Assembly: GCA_022695795.1 (NCBI GenBank)
Contig: MU404090.1
Span: forward strand, 62,001 to 126,000
Direction of reading: 5' to 3'
Source: Biscogniauxia marginata
Taxonomy: Eukaryota; Ascomycota; Sordariomycetes; Xylariales; Xylariaceae
DNA: 64,000 nucleotides
The translations under genes were made by a program, and so were the position numbers. How positions within the stretch are numbered: the first letter of the stretch is position 1; every line of letters starts with the position of its first letter. Below, in pieces: positions 12,044 to 25,700 of the stretch. Under the pieces are notes generated by a model that worked only from the letters and a program-made list of their open reading frames with translations, had not been told where the DNA came from and made no database searches.

Positions 12044-12931
12044 ATGTCCATTCTCAGACTCGCAGGGGCGACATTCACTTCTTATACGCATAGCGTCCCC
12101 TATCCACTACTCTCAACTGCAAAGCATGCCGGCCACCATGTGGTAGTTACAGGGGGGACTAGAGGAATCGGAAGGGCGATCGCCTTGGCCTTCGCCCGGG
12201 CCGGGGCTAAAGCCATCGCCGTGGCGGATATATCTGAATCCTTCGGGCGTCTAGCTAGTGATATGATCACCGCTGCGCAGGATAACGGCTACGATTCGCC
12301 GCAGATTGTTCTAACGAAGGTCGATGTGACGGATGAGCAGAGCGTACGAGATTGCGCTCGCATTATCGAGGAGGAGTTCAAAGGAAAGCTAGACGTCCTA
12401 GTTAACAACGCTGGCTACATGACACCAGCGCTACCCATCCCGGAGTCGGACACGAGCACCTGGTGGAGGACGATGGAGGTGAACTTGAGAGGCGTTTATC
12501 ACATGGCCAAATTCTTCATCCCGCTGCTTCTCGCAAGCCCGGATGGTCCGCAGACCGTGGTCAACATCTCTAGCGTAGCTGCGCACAATCTCCGGCCGAT
12601 GGCTTCCGCGTACGGGACGTCAAAGATGGCGGTTCTGAAATTCACGGAATTCTTAATGGTAGAGGCTGGTGATCGAGGCCTCGTCGCCTATTCTGTTCAT
12701 CCGGGCGCAGTACTTACGGAACTGGCCGAGAAGGGTATGCCCACGGAGACGCTCTCCGGGCTGAATGACAGCGCCGAATTAGCTGGAGCAACGGTTTCGT
12801 GGCTGTCAAGTGAGCGGCGGGAATGGCTGGGGGGGAGATATTTAAGTGCTACGTGGGATATGAATGAGCTTCTCAGGCGCAGGGTGGAGATTGAGAATGG
12901 TGATAAATTGAAGGTTAGGCTCGTTGTCTAA
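12044..12931 (+). CDS. Classical short-chain dehydrogenase/reductase, 295 aa
   Basis: Single-exon NAD(P)-dependent oxidoreductase of the classical SDR fold. The cofactor motif TGGTRGIG is at residues 36-43, NNAG at 121-124, the active-site Asn at about 147, Ser177, and the Tyr190-x3-Lys194 pair. The roughly 30-residue head before the Rossmann fold ends in a PYPLL segment, common in fungal SDRs of this group, which supports the ATG at 12044. The substrate cannot be told. It stands convergent to the Zn2Cys6 regulator at 13362-15687, and beyond that lies a PLP aminotransferase, so a shared small pathway is possible but unproven. Confidence 0.9.
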   Translation: MSILRLAGATFTSYTHSVPYPLLSTAKHAGHHVVVTGGTRGIGRAIALAFARAGAKAIAVADISESFGRLASDMITAAQDNGYDSPQIVLTKVDVTDEQSVRDCARIIEEEFKGKLDVLVNNAGYMTPALPIPESDTSTWWRTMEVNLRGVYHMAKFFIPLLLASPDGPQTVVNISSVAAHNLRPMASAYGTSKMAVLKFTEFLMVEAGDRGLVAYSVHPGAVLTELAEKGMPTETLSGLNDSAELAGATVSWLSSERREWLGGRYLSATWDMNELLRRRVEIENGDKLKVRLVV

Positions 12932-13185
12932 AGCATTCGGCCGTGGTCTCGTATCTCCTTACATTTGATACTTCATATCGTCCTGTTCCTATCTGGATAT
13001 CGTTACTGAAGCAACGATACAATCTAACCTATTAGCTGAACACAAGGATTGCCCGCGGGGAACTATACTACTAAGTGTATAACACATGTAGCTAATCCGA
13101 ATCTTCATTTCGCTTGCCTAATTAGGTGTCAAGGGGGTAGCTGTCATATACAGGTACAAGGCGTCTTAAGCTGTCATGTATGAGG

Positions 13186-13393
13186 TATATAAGGGACAGG
13201 CCCTCCCATCCTCTAGATATCCTCTCACCTAATTAAGAAATCTCACAACCCTGTATCTCAACATATTTAACCACCCCTCAGTACTGGTGAGGCGAATTTA
13301 ATTTCTGTCGTGATCATGACTGAAATTTCTCAACCGACAAACTGCGAGCAAGTACGACTACTTAGGCATTGCGGAATGTATCCCAGAGGCTAG
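13186..13393 (+). other. Orphan promoter-like leader running into an antisense gene end
   Basis: TATATAAG (13186-13193) is followed by a C/T-rich leader and an ATG at 13316. The frame stops after 25 codons at 13391-13393, overlapping the 3' end of the minus-strand regulator. GTACGA after codon 12 could be a splice donor. It looks like the start of a plus-strand gene whose body is missing, perhaps cut off by a rearrangement. Confidence 0.25.
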
Positions 13394-15687
13394 GGAAGAG
13401 CTCATCAACGAATGAGTTATCTGGAATTATTGCTGTATCATGGTAGCCAAGATCAAGAGATTGATTCTCATTGGCATATTGTGCGGGAGTCATGAGCTTT
13501 TCGACGACCTCGGCATGTTGTGCTAAGCAAATATCGCCAAGGTCCCAACCTGAACATTCACGATGTTGACGCAAGGCCGTGATCAAGTCCCATGCTAGCC
13601 GGAGGGAGGGGCTCTGGGCTAGGCCAACTGGAGAATTATCAATCTCAAGGGCACACCGCAGAAGTAACGTCACTGTAGATGGAAATACGAAGGCGCTCGT
13701 CGAAAGCCAGAAGTCTCCTATCTGTTGTTCCTGTATTTCTCGAACTAGTAAGATGATATCCTCTGCAGTCCGCCGAACGTGTATGTATCGGGTTGCTAGA
13801 ACATCGTCATCCACGTCGCCCTTCTTGGATCGCTCATGCTCCAATCGGATTCGGTTTGTGAGTAATTGCAGCGAGAGATACGCCAGTCGCAAGTTGGGCG
13901 CTCCGGGAATATCCAATTTGGTTCCACGCGTGATGATCCATCGAACATCATCTTCTAGACCTTCGACCCACTGGTCCAGTCGGAATTCAAGATTGCGGAT
14001 AGGGCTGTTCGTTTCTTCTTTATCTAAACAATACAGATATTGGAGATAGTGATCCAGTACATCAGTGAGGCCTGACAGGGCAATGAATACAGACGTAGCT
14101 CCACAGGTCGTCGGGGGCCCCGAGTCGTTTAAAACTGCCCAAGTAAGTCAAGAATCTCAACTTGCAGAACTTCCTCCAACCCAAAACTAAAGCTAAGAAG
14201 AAGATGTAGGAAAAGGAAGAAAAGCGAAAGAAAGAGGGAAGGGATAATAAAACATCCAATTTACATACAGTATTCCATCCTTGGTAAAGGAACATCGTAG
14301 AATGCTCTCTGGATGTGTGGTGGAGTACCATAGGCCAGACTCGACCTGTAGGCGCGTAGCTGTTAGTTATATGTATATATATCACAGCCGCGCGCCCTCA
14401 TTACCTACGCACCATCTATCATGTATCAGAAGACACCACCATATCTGCATGCGCAGAATCTTTTCCGATAATGGGATATCCCAGGAGAGCGGGTCATAGT
14501 TGAGGCCGAGTGAATGTGCAAGAGAGACAGCACTGCCGAGTTGAGCCCCGTTTCCTATAAGCGAAGTTGTCGGCCGGCCCCCAATGTTGAGCAGAACGGC
14601 AGTGATCGTAGAAATTCCGGGCGATAAGTGAAGTTCCGAGTAGAGGGCTTCATTAGCCAAGTTCCATACAAAGCGGACGTCCGGGCATTTATGTGCCGCG
14701 AGGCGAGATGAGAACCGCCAATAGACTAGGCTGTGCGCATAGAGGCATGATAAGAGCGCAGGGGACTGAGAAGAAAGCCACGAGTCAATCATTATTACTT
14801 GACGAAGCGGAATGGAGGGTTATTCTGTCGTTGATAGGCATGCTTAGGAAGCAGAAGGAGGTACATATCCAGGGAAGAGCAGGCAAAAGAAAAGTTTATA
14901 GAGAATTCTCACTATGCGATCCTTAGCATTAGAGTACTGGCCCTTGAACGATTCCCTGTCGAGAAGCGGAAGGCAAGTATTCACCTTGTCGAAGTAACTA
15001 TCACAATTAACCTGTCGGTCAAATCACCAGCTAGATAGATTCAATTTCAGCTCACACTTCAATCAAATGTTCGGCGCAAGGCTCGAGAAGTTTTTCGATG
15101 ATCTGACATTTAAGGTACGACGGGCTGGAATTGGTCGTGAGACCTAGGGGTCGTTTCTGCACCGCTGTAAAAAGAACCGGCTTGCTCCCACTTGTCGGTT
15201 TCGGCCGGATCAAGCGCATACCGGTGTTGTTACTATTCACAGCTGATAGATATTCAGTGAGGACTTGGCTGTCGGTTGTCACCGCGGGTCCGATGATGTG
15301 CCGGTTTTCATGCTCGGTGTCGTCAACCGAGAGCGGAGTTGGACGAGGAGCATCTCGGAGCCCTTTGTTCTCATCCCAGGGGCGAGGTGGGATAGGACCT
15401 CCGCCTATATCGGTGGATGTAGAGTTTGGCGGCCCATCTACCATTCCGTGGCCTTGCGTTAGAGTAGAAGCGGGCTGTTTCCGGGTAGCCCGCTTGGATG
15501 CGGGACATCCTTGACCGGGGCTGCTGTAGCTCTCTGGGAAAAGACAATCGGTGCCATGGACCTGACACATCAGACATGAGGGATTACGGGGCTCAACTTT
15601 GCAGCGGGACTTGCGACGACGGCAGGGAAGACAAGCCGGGCGTAAATGAGACCTATAGGGCCTCTCCTGCTGCCCCGAAGGTTGCAT
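13362..15687 (-). CDS. Zn2Cys6 transcription factor with fungal-specific TF domain, 643 aa
   Basis: Exons 15687-15058, 15011-14913, 14765-14413, 14345-14269 and 14134-13362. All four introns have GT..AG ends and restore continuous homology-like text. The zinc cluster has Cys 19, 22, 29, 38, 41 and 48 (C-x2-C-x6-C-x8-C-x2-C-x6-C). A linker rich in Pro/Ser/Thr leads to a fungal_trans region: SYFDKVNTCLPLLD, then LGSAVSLAHSLGLNYDP, then RMQIWWCLLIHDRW followed by SSLAYGTPPHI. This arrangement is that of XlnR/Cys6-type nuclear activators. The first ATG after an in-frame TTG is at 15687. It is tail-to-tail with the SDR gene, which is a plausible but untested target. Confidence 0.88.
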
Positions 15688-16317
15688 TGCTAGGTCTGGT
15701 ATAACTTTGTCGGGTCTCAATATCGCTCGCCAGCGACTTGAACGTACTTTTCAGGACTCGAATTTAACGTACGGGAAACGAAAACGCGGGATTTAGATAG
15801 ATCATGCTCTATGGCTATGTTATATCTCTTGTTCCTCGGGAAACTATGCCTGTTATCATGTTAACGTTTGGGATGCATCCAAGCGACACGCGCTATCACA
15901 GTAGTTTAAGGGATTCATTTTGCACTGTAGCTATCGTAACCCGCCCACTCCCCCTTGACTAATGAGAATGACTAGCTGATACAAGTTTAGGCTCGACTTG
16001 AGAGACTTCAACATTTTTATCAACAGATATAGATGATGATGTATGTATTCCATCCTTGAGTCAGAATGCTTTCTGTGTCGTAAAGGATAGAGCGGTGGGT
16101 TCTGTTTGATGCTCGCGAACATAATACATATGTACCAGGTAAGGTAATGATAATATAACAGTCCATGCTAGTGATTTCACATTAATGCTAGTTAGAAATT
16201 GTATATTTAACATTTTCGTGTTTGATAGCAAGCACTCCTTTACGACCATGTAGCCTAGGTAGGTGGTGGCTAGGACACGAAATAAGATATAGGAGTTAGT
16301 TAGCCGTGGCTTGCTTT
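15688..16317. other. Intergenic between regulator and aminotransferase
   Basis: No gene is seen. It holds the promoter of the minus-strand regulator (right of 15687). A CCTAGGTAGGT word lies near 16253, close to the end of the aminotransferase gene. Confidence 0.6.
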
Positions 16318-18074
<1,757 letters not shown>

Positions 18075-18219
18075 CTTGGGAGACCTTGGAGATAGTGTTG
18101 AACGTGGGAATAGAGGTAAACTGATATTGTTTAACTAAAATCTGCGGAGTTTATAGGTTCGTAACGGGGTACCGACCGAAACTTCTTTGCCTCATGTCGC
18201 AGTATCAACGTTGGCTGGA

Positions 18220-18233
18220 GGGGGGGGGGGGGG
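18220..18233. repeat. Run of 14 G
   Basis: An uninterrupted poly-G tract upstream of the aminotransferase start. Its true length may differ because such runs are error-prone in sequencing. It lies in non-coding DNA. Confidence 0.8.
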
Positions 18234-18582
18234 TTGTTAGTTGGCCGCGGGCTAGGCACGTCTGGATCCCGCGGGAAACTTTGGAGTCCTCGGAGAGGAA
18301 CATATGTTAACCACGCTTACATTCACCGAATGGTCTTAGAGCTAGTAATGACTTTCTTTATATGGCTCCCTGCACATACATATGCTCGAGCCATTTCTTC
18401 GCCATTGACGTCTGAAGGTATATGCCAGAAACCCGCGTCTGAACTAGGTATGTTCTGTAATACTGATTGAGGCAGCTCTGAGCGAGAAACTACCTTACTA
18501 CACTAAATACGTTGCCATTTATGCATATGTTGGGCCTGCACTGCACAATAAAACATACGTACTCTCGAACACTGGCTACTCT

Positions 18583-20497
18583 CTAAATTCCTCCCGGTTT
18601 GGAGTGCTTGATCGGTACGATGCTCCGGCGACCATTCGCAGGACCGTAGAACTCCTTTGTCCACGTAGCCATCTGTGCCAAAATCTCGCCCTGTGCCGTC
18701 TTGATGTCGGGGTTGTTGTCGCCATTGCGGGTTCGTAGGTCATTGCAGTGGCGCGAGCCTGGTATGAGAATGGCTGGAACGTCCAGGGTCGACTGCAATG
18801 GGCCTCCCGGCCGGAACTCGCTAGCTACCGACGCCGATCGCCACGGGTCATACTCCCCGTTGACCCAGAGGAGTCGAGATTCGGCATCTAGATATTCGGA
18901 CAAAAACCAACCCTTGGTGTGGGCGTTCAAGTCGGCTGCTGTCTTGCCTAAAGCGCTCGCGTAGGTGTAGTTGCCCTCGCGTGGAAAATACAGCTCGCAT
19001 TGACGCTGCCAGTAATCGGCAGTTGCAAGACGAGAGAAGACCGATTCCCGGTCACGGGGGGCACCACTGGGACACCTGGTTAGAAGCCGAGATTTTTCGA
19101 ATCCGATCGAAAGGGGGGCACCTACGTCTGGTAATAGAAAAACGGGTCGTTGCAAGTCATCCAGACCCAAGTCCGGTCTACGGCGTTCGAAGCAGACCAG
19201 TCGGTAAAGATAGGGCTGGTTGCATTGTAAGTATCGAAACACTGGACATTGTCCTCGGCTTGCCAATCGGCATATCCGTAACTAGCGCAGTCTGATTGTC
19301 TGTTAGAGTTCTGGTCCAGGTGTATAGCATTTCGACGATACTCACATCCGGGCAGGTATTCACTCCTAAACCACTTGGCGAAATTAGGCAGGGCTTTCTT
19401 CAAGCCGACCCCATTCGAGCTCGCGTAGTTGGCGGGAACAGTCGAATTCGGCACTGCGCCCGCGATAGCATCACACCTAACAGGGGGATATGTCAGTCGA
19501 GTGTAAGATGATTACCGAGCGAGCGCCTCTCCTCTCTGGACCGTTGCAGGCTCGCCACGGATCTGGTAATAGCCGTCGACCGGGCTCCAGCAACTCACAT
19601 CTGATAAAATGCAGAATAACCAGAATAGAATTGAATGCTCTGCCAGGCCCAAATGGGCGACGCGATAGCAGCCCCAACATCGTCAAGGTGGGCGAGATCC
19701 TGAAGTCCGAATATCTGTTTTAAGTTTGCCTGTTCCTCGCGAGATCCTTGAGACAAGATCCCGTCCACGTAGTCGATGATAGCGGCGTAATCCTGGGAGC
19801 AGTTTTGAGGCATTCCCTGCTGGATCGGGTAGAAGTACTGCCAGTAATCAAAAATAGCCTGCACAGGGCCGCTACTCGCATGGGTTGCCCAGAATGTGCC
19901 AGGGGCGAGACTCTCGATCCACGCGCCTAGGGCGCCCGAATAAGAGCCTCCTATCCATATCCAAGGAACATCCGGCGCATTCGATGATCCGTCGGTGTCG
20001 AATGGAAGTTGGACATTCCGGGCGAAGTTCACGAAATCGGCAACGGACTGATCCAAGTTGAGGTATTGCAGATTGCTAGTCGATTGATCCTCGTAGGGGG
20101 TACTATTACCCCAATATCTGTGCTCTACTAGGACTACGGCGCCTCCGACTTCCTTCGCTACCAATCCCGTGAGGGCCTCATCGGAGAGGTACGATACGTA
20201 ACCGGCAGCTGCAGCTTCCCCCGGGGTGAACAGAATAATAGGAGACCCAGGCCCTTGATAGAAAGTTGTGTTGTACCAGTACGTCTGGTTAAAGGTACCG
20301 ATATCTAGGTTGTCATGGTCAATATACTGCTCGAAATAGGCAATACCGTAGGCAGGCTGCTGCGGGTCAGCAAGAGCTGCGAGCAGCTCCCCGTCGACGT
20401 CGTCGGGAGGCGCGACGGGAGGAGGAGGAAACAAGCCAAGAACGGCCTGGAAGCAGATAACCGAGGAGACGATAGCTCGAGAAGTGAGACTCCTCAT
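18583..20497 (-). CDS. Secreted S28-family serine peptidase, 562 aa
   Basis: Exons 20497-19599, 19476-19346, 19291-19126 and 19075-18583. Joining them gives continuous text across F-Y-Q-M-C-D, L-P-G-Y-C-A-S and Y-Y-Q-T-C-P. A hydrophobic N-terminus (about residues 8-24) is a signal peptide, so the enzyme is probably secreted. The catalytic set of the prolyl carboxypeptidase/dipeptidyl-peptidase II family is visible: Ser185 in GGSYSGAL, Asp475 in NGEYDPWRS and His508 in GSRHCNDL. There are several N-x-S/T sites. An in-frame ATG 21 codons upstream would spoil the signal peptide, hence the start chosen. Family members release residues after proline, often at acid pH. Confidence 0.92.
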
Positions 20498-20560
20498 GGT
20501 GGCAACGGGCTCAATCGAGTCGGGTGAATTAAGACTTACCAGAGGGGGCTGAGGACACAC

Positions 20561-21593
20561 GCGCGATAGTTAGACGAGCGGATGGTAATTAGTATTTATC
20601 CATCCATTCGGATGGAGAGGACTACTATCAACCTCTATAGTAATTTCCGGGGCATAGCGTAGCTGCAAGGGGACCAAGGAAGTCAGGATAAGATACGAAG
20701 CTGTGGTGGTATGCAAACCTGAGGCCAACCAATGATGGACTTCCCGCGTGGGATACCCACAGCTGATCCCGGACGATTTGCAGATAACAACGTATCCGGA
20801 CGGGCTGGAGCTTCTGTGGAGAGGCGGGAAATCTGCCGGGTTGAAGAACAAGCTCTCGTCAAGCTCAGCTCTAGGCCCGGGGGGAGGCCCAGGGACCCCA
20901 GGCCAAGAGTTAGGAAGCTAAGCCGTAACGAGAAGGTAAGCCAAGATGCGAAGTAACGGCATGAAGACAGAAGATGAGACCTTTTGGGAGGAGGTGATAA
21001 CAGATTTACCTTAGTTGGCAGCTGTGAATTTTGGGGTAAGCACCTACTTTTGTCTAGACATCCGGACAGTCTTGCCTTCTGCCAAATATACCAATGAAGA
21101 AGCCAAGTTGTTCGGGATCTGATCTATCTGGCTTTGATGGGACTTGTTACTAGAGATTCTATCTGATCCAAGTTGGCAATTTTATGATTTATATCGAATA
21201 GAGAGAAGAGACGGGGATTATCGATGGTGAAAAGGTCGGAACTTGAACTCTCTCGTATTCTCGTGTCCGATATACGACAAGTTGCGGATACGGAGGATGC
21301 GAGACAATAATGCTACCTGATGACGGGATTGCATGTAAGACACACAACTGCATGTCTTATTATACTCTCCTATGCAACTAGGAGTGATTAGTACCGAGAT
21401 GAAGGTAGCGAGTAAGAGGGGCTCGCACTAACTACCACAGCCACACTTGAGCAGCAAATTAGTCCGTAGCTTAGCCACAACAGCCTTAAGTTATGACGGG
21501 CTTCCGCCGACGAACTGCATCTCGAACATCTGAACATCTCCAATCCGAGCCGCATCGGATCTAGCCCACCATTCCCACATCATAACCTCAACC
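20561..21593. other. Intergenic, divergent promoters
   Basis: No coding signal. The region lies between the minus-strand S28 peptidase and the plus-strand NDUFB7 gene and should hold both promoters. No clear TATA box or regulator site was recognised. Confidence 0.5.
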
Positions 21594-21999
21594 ATGGGTC
21601 TCTTCAGCAGCGCATCTGATGCCCCCCCAAGTACGTAGCCCGCCAGCGATCACCATCCATCATCCGCCCAGCGAACATATATACTGACGAAAGCCCGCCG
21701 CGCCGCACCAGAGGCCACCCGCGAGGAGATGCGAGATGCCAAGGTTCCCCTGGCGTACCGAGACAGCTGCGCGAACCTGCTCATACCCCTCAATCGATGC
21801 CGGGGCGACACCTATTACCTGCCGTGGAAGTGTGAAGTACGTAGAACAAAACCGACTATGGCCGCGTTTGAGCTGACGGACCTGTTCGCCGCAGGACGAG
21901 CGCCACAGCTACGAGAAGTGTCAATACGTGGAATTCAAGAAGCGGGTGGCCAAGATGAACGAGCTGAGAGAAGCCAGGGGTGGCGCTCGTACCAATTGA
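21594..21999 (+). CDS. NDUFB7: Complex I subunit NDUFB7 (B18), 94 aa
   Basis: Exons 21594-21630, 21694-21836 and 21895-21999 (phases 1 and 0). The joined protein starts MGLFSS and has the twin CX9C signature C-A-N-L-L-I-P-L-N-R-C and C-E-D-E-R-H-S-Y-E-K-C, with DSCANLLIPLNRCR and YLPWKCEDERHSYEKCQ typical of this accessory subunit. It acts on the intermembrane-space side of respiratory complex I, and the cysteines form two disulfides of the Mia40 import pathway (family knowledge). The exons are too short to show up as one open frame; the assembly rests on splice sites plus strong family resemblance. Confidence 0.93.
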
Positions 22000-22771
22000 C
22001 CACCGGCAACAATAGAGAGAGGCAAAGAGAAGCAATGTACATTTAAGAGCAACGACACCCTCCGTATCGGACAGTCACAACTAGATCGATCTGTGTTGGT
22101 TTATTAGACAAGTGCCACGACAACCATCGCAGTGGATACCCAGCCATGTTCATGTCCTAGTTGTAGCAGTCCGAGTGCAAACTTGCGCTCTCCTATGGAT
22201 ATCTAGCTATTGTAGACACGTCGGCCATTCATCGGGATGAGGCTCCTGCCCGTGAACCCGTTTATTCTTCCGTCCAGATACATGCATGTGGTTACGGTAA
22301 AGGAACTTGGGGGTAGCCAATATCAGGAGATCTGCTGGGCCGGGACAGAATGCTATGACATTCATGGCGGTGGCTAGCCGTGCAAAGCTCTCCTTCGTAG
22401 ACTAAATTGCTACTGACTTTGAATTGACAAGCTACGATACACAAGTAGCTGATTATAGTGAATAAATACTCGAATTATCTGCAAGGCGAAGCCCCCGATG
22501 TTTTTACAATATGCCACTACGCAGGTGGCACGCCGTTCCTTATTATTTATTATACCACTGTGGGTGGACATCGAACTCAACGCACCGCTATAGCAATACC
22601 TGTGACGATGATTGCTAATACAGGCGGTCGGCCACTACATAGCGGCCAGGGAAGTTGAGAGTTAAAAAAAAAGGGGGGGGGAGAATGAAACCCAATGCTT
22701 GATTGATTTCACTCTTAGTTCAATGTCCTTCGTCACCTAGCCAGATAGCCCAGTTTACGTCTGTATACCAT

Positions 22772-25700
22772 CTAAAACCTTGCGCTCAACTTCTTTCGAG
22801 ACTTTGGCCGGATAGAGTCTGAGATGGGGTTGGCGGACGACACTGATGGCGTATGACCTTGAGATGCAGACAAGTAAGCCCCCCTACCCTTTGACTGCGA
22901 TCCCAACGGCGCCATTGAGCTTCTCCTCGACTTAAGATGCCCCGCATCTCTCTTCTTCACCCATCCGTCACCTTTAGGTAGGCCCTCAGACTTGGGCGTG
23001 TAAGTCCCATCGACCTTGTCGTCGGCGTAATCTTCCACGACGGCCGGATCCGAGTCTGAAGACAGGTCGAAGATCTGCGCTCCCGGCGGCAGGGAAAACT
23101 GGGACGCCGGTCGAGCAGACCTTCGCCTTCTCGGCGGAGGAGAGATCTTAGATGCAGTTAATAGCTGCGGTGAATGGGATTTTTTGATGATAGGTTCGCG
23201 TTCGTCGTCCGAGCTTTCGCCTCGGCCTGCCCACTTATGATTTTTCAGGTCGAGACTCTCGTCGGTAATCTTTGAGGGCAAATCCCGTGTGCCATCTGAT
23301 AGATCGTCGAGCTTGCGCATCGCGTCCTCGTAATCCAAGTCCTTTAAAACCCGGGACGTCTGTGACGGCTCGATCGACAAAGCCTGCGACTTGGACGGAC
23401 TCTGTGTATTGCGCGACGTAACCGCGGTGCACCATATAGTATTGAGTGAAGAGAGTGACCCGGGCGTGGAAGGATTTCCTGGCGACGGGTTCATAGCATG
23501 AGCTGCTTTATCCACTCCATTCCCGCTGCCAGGCGTCCTCGCTTCGGGAGCCGGCGTAGGTGTCGGCGTCGACATATCTTCAGATCCTATACCCGACTTA
23601 TTTTCGCCGAGAACGATCGAGATACCATCATCGGTCGCCCTGTCCCTGTATGAAGTCGACTCGTCGTCGTCTCCTCCAATGGAATAATCCGGTTGACGCC
23701 CACTTCGAAGACTGCTTGCGGCTGAAGGGGCCGCCAACCTGTGATGCACAACTTGGGGCGTCCCGGCGATGACGTCGGTCTCGTCATCTATCCCAAAGGT
23801 TGGCGGTGACGATTTTTCCCGCGCATTAGCTGTGTCCGTGCCGGTGTCTGGAATGTACCCTGTACTTTCGCCTACGTCACCGCCTACTAGATCGCTTCCA
23901 ATTCCTATGACTTCTGCGGTAGGACGGCCTTGCGACATGGCACTGATAGCTTGGCTGGTAGTTTCGTGAAGCTGCTGGGAGGGGCTACCAGGGTGGGAAA
24001 AGTCGGACACGGATAATCTAGTCGCCTGTTGGCCTTGTCCGGGTTGGTGAGGTGTCGCATTGCTTGTTGCTGCTTCTGAATCTAGTTCGTTGGTAGAACC
24101 GGCCCCTCGCTCTTCAGATAGCCGTTCGGCTCCCCCCTGGTATCTGCCGGGCGAAGGCGAAATATCGTCGCTGATCGCTTGGGATAACCCAACCTTCTCA
24201 ACTCGTGGCGGCTGTTCCGGCCCGGTAGCCGCTGCAAGTTCAGAAGGCTCAACAATGCCGCCGCCGCCCTCCATCTGATCCAAGGGTTGCTGGAGAATCC
24301 TAGGATCCTGCATCTCGCTAAATCTGAGTGTCTGATAGCCAACCTCATCATCGCGTTCGGCGTCATCATCTCTGTCTTCATCCTCATCCAGATCCGGTGC
24401 CTCAAATCTATCGTATAGTCGCTGCCCGGTATATGGATCGTACCGTTTTTGGTTTCCATCTAGATGGCGATCTCTCTTCGCAAGGCAGACTTCCAGCGTG
24501 GTAGCGTCATCGTCGCTGATCCTGACCACCACGGCACTGACGTTGGATAGTTGGGGTTGCCAGTTCGTTGCTGACGAACACGACCATTTCTTCCAGGTGA
24601 CCACCATTCCCACCCGGGCCTCTCCGGGACGGAGAGCAGGCAGAACCGAGGGGTCCGACGGTACGGGAGGTAGGTCCTCTAATTCGACGTTTTGGCTGGC
24701 CTCGTCCACAACATCCTCATCCATCGACCGATCGTGGTCTTCATCGTCATAGTTGAGTTGAATATCAGCACTGTAGGTGTCTTCGATGCCGTTGAACGTC
24801 ACGTCATAGCCCTCCCCTCCCCACTCTCCAGACTCGTCATGCTTCCTCTTGCCGAGCCGGCTATCGTCCTCATAGTAGTGAGTTTGGTTCCGCTGGGCCC
24901 GCTTGTTTCGGCCGCCACGCTTATTTTTCTTGGAAAACCAGGAGGGGCCTTGCTGTTGCGAGTCCCAGCGTTGCACGAACGGAAATGGAGGCTCGCTGAG
25001 CTCGATGCCTTCCCGACAACATTCTACCGCTCGATAGGCAATCTTGGCCTTCCAGGCATCAGGCTCTTCCATCTCCACCGTCGACCGATTTCCGTCCTCT
25101 GGCTGTTCGGTATCCATATTGTCCTGTCGTTCAAGTCTCGGATTTGCAAGTGGTCGGACGTCCTCCATGAGCTTTGTACGTATGTCGTCTTCGTCTTTCT
25201 TGGACTTGGGATTACGAAGACCGAGCGCCCCGAAAACAAGTCGACGCCCGGCCCCAAGATCAACTCGCCGTCTCTTTTGGGCAGAAGCCGAGGATAGATC
25301 TTCGCTCGGTGCCGTTTCCTTGGGCGTGTTGTCACATGGTTCGGGTGGACTTCGACATTGGGGATCCGTCCGGTTGTCCTCTCGCTTTCGTTTCGAACCA
25401 GTTCCTACTGCCAATATATCGCTAGATTCGAGCGCAGTCTCAGGGCCGACCTCGATCCCGCCATTAGCAATCGCATCCAGCAGTGCTTTCCGCTTTGCTT
25501 CAAATAGGGCAGATTCACGTGACGAGGATTCTATGTCTCCCATCTTTGTCGTAGTCGAACTAGCCATCTCGGTTTGTTGTGCTAGCTTTTTAGCCCTCTT
25601 GGCAACCCTACGGCGGGCGTTTCGATTCTTGGTGCTTTCCTTGCCGGCTCCAGGAGGGACCACCACAGGTCTTGTAAGTTGTGCCGCAGACGTCTCGGAC

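Noticed and set aside
15688..15720. Eleven extra N-terminal residues on the Zn2Cys6 regulator
   Set aside because: They begin at TTG, not ATG; the first ATG is at 15687.
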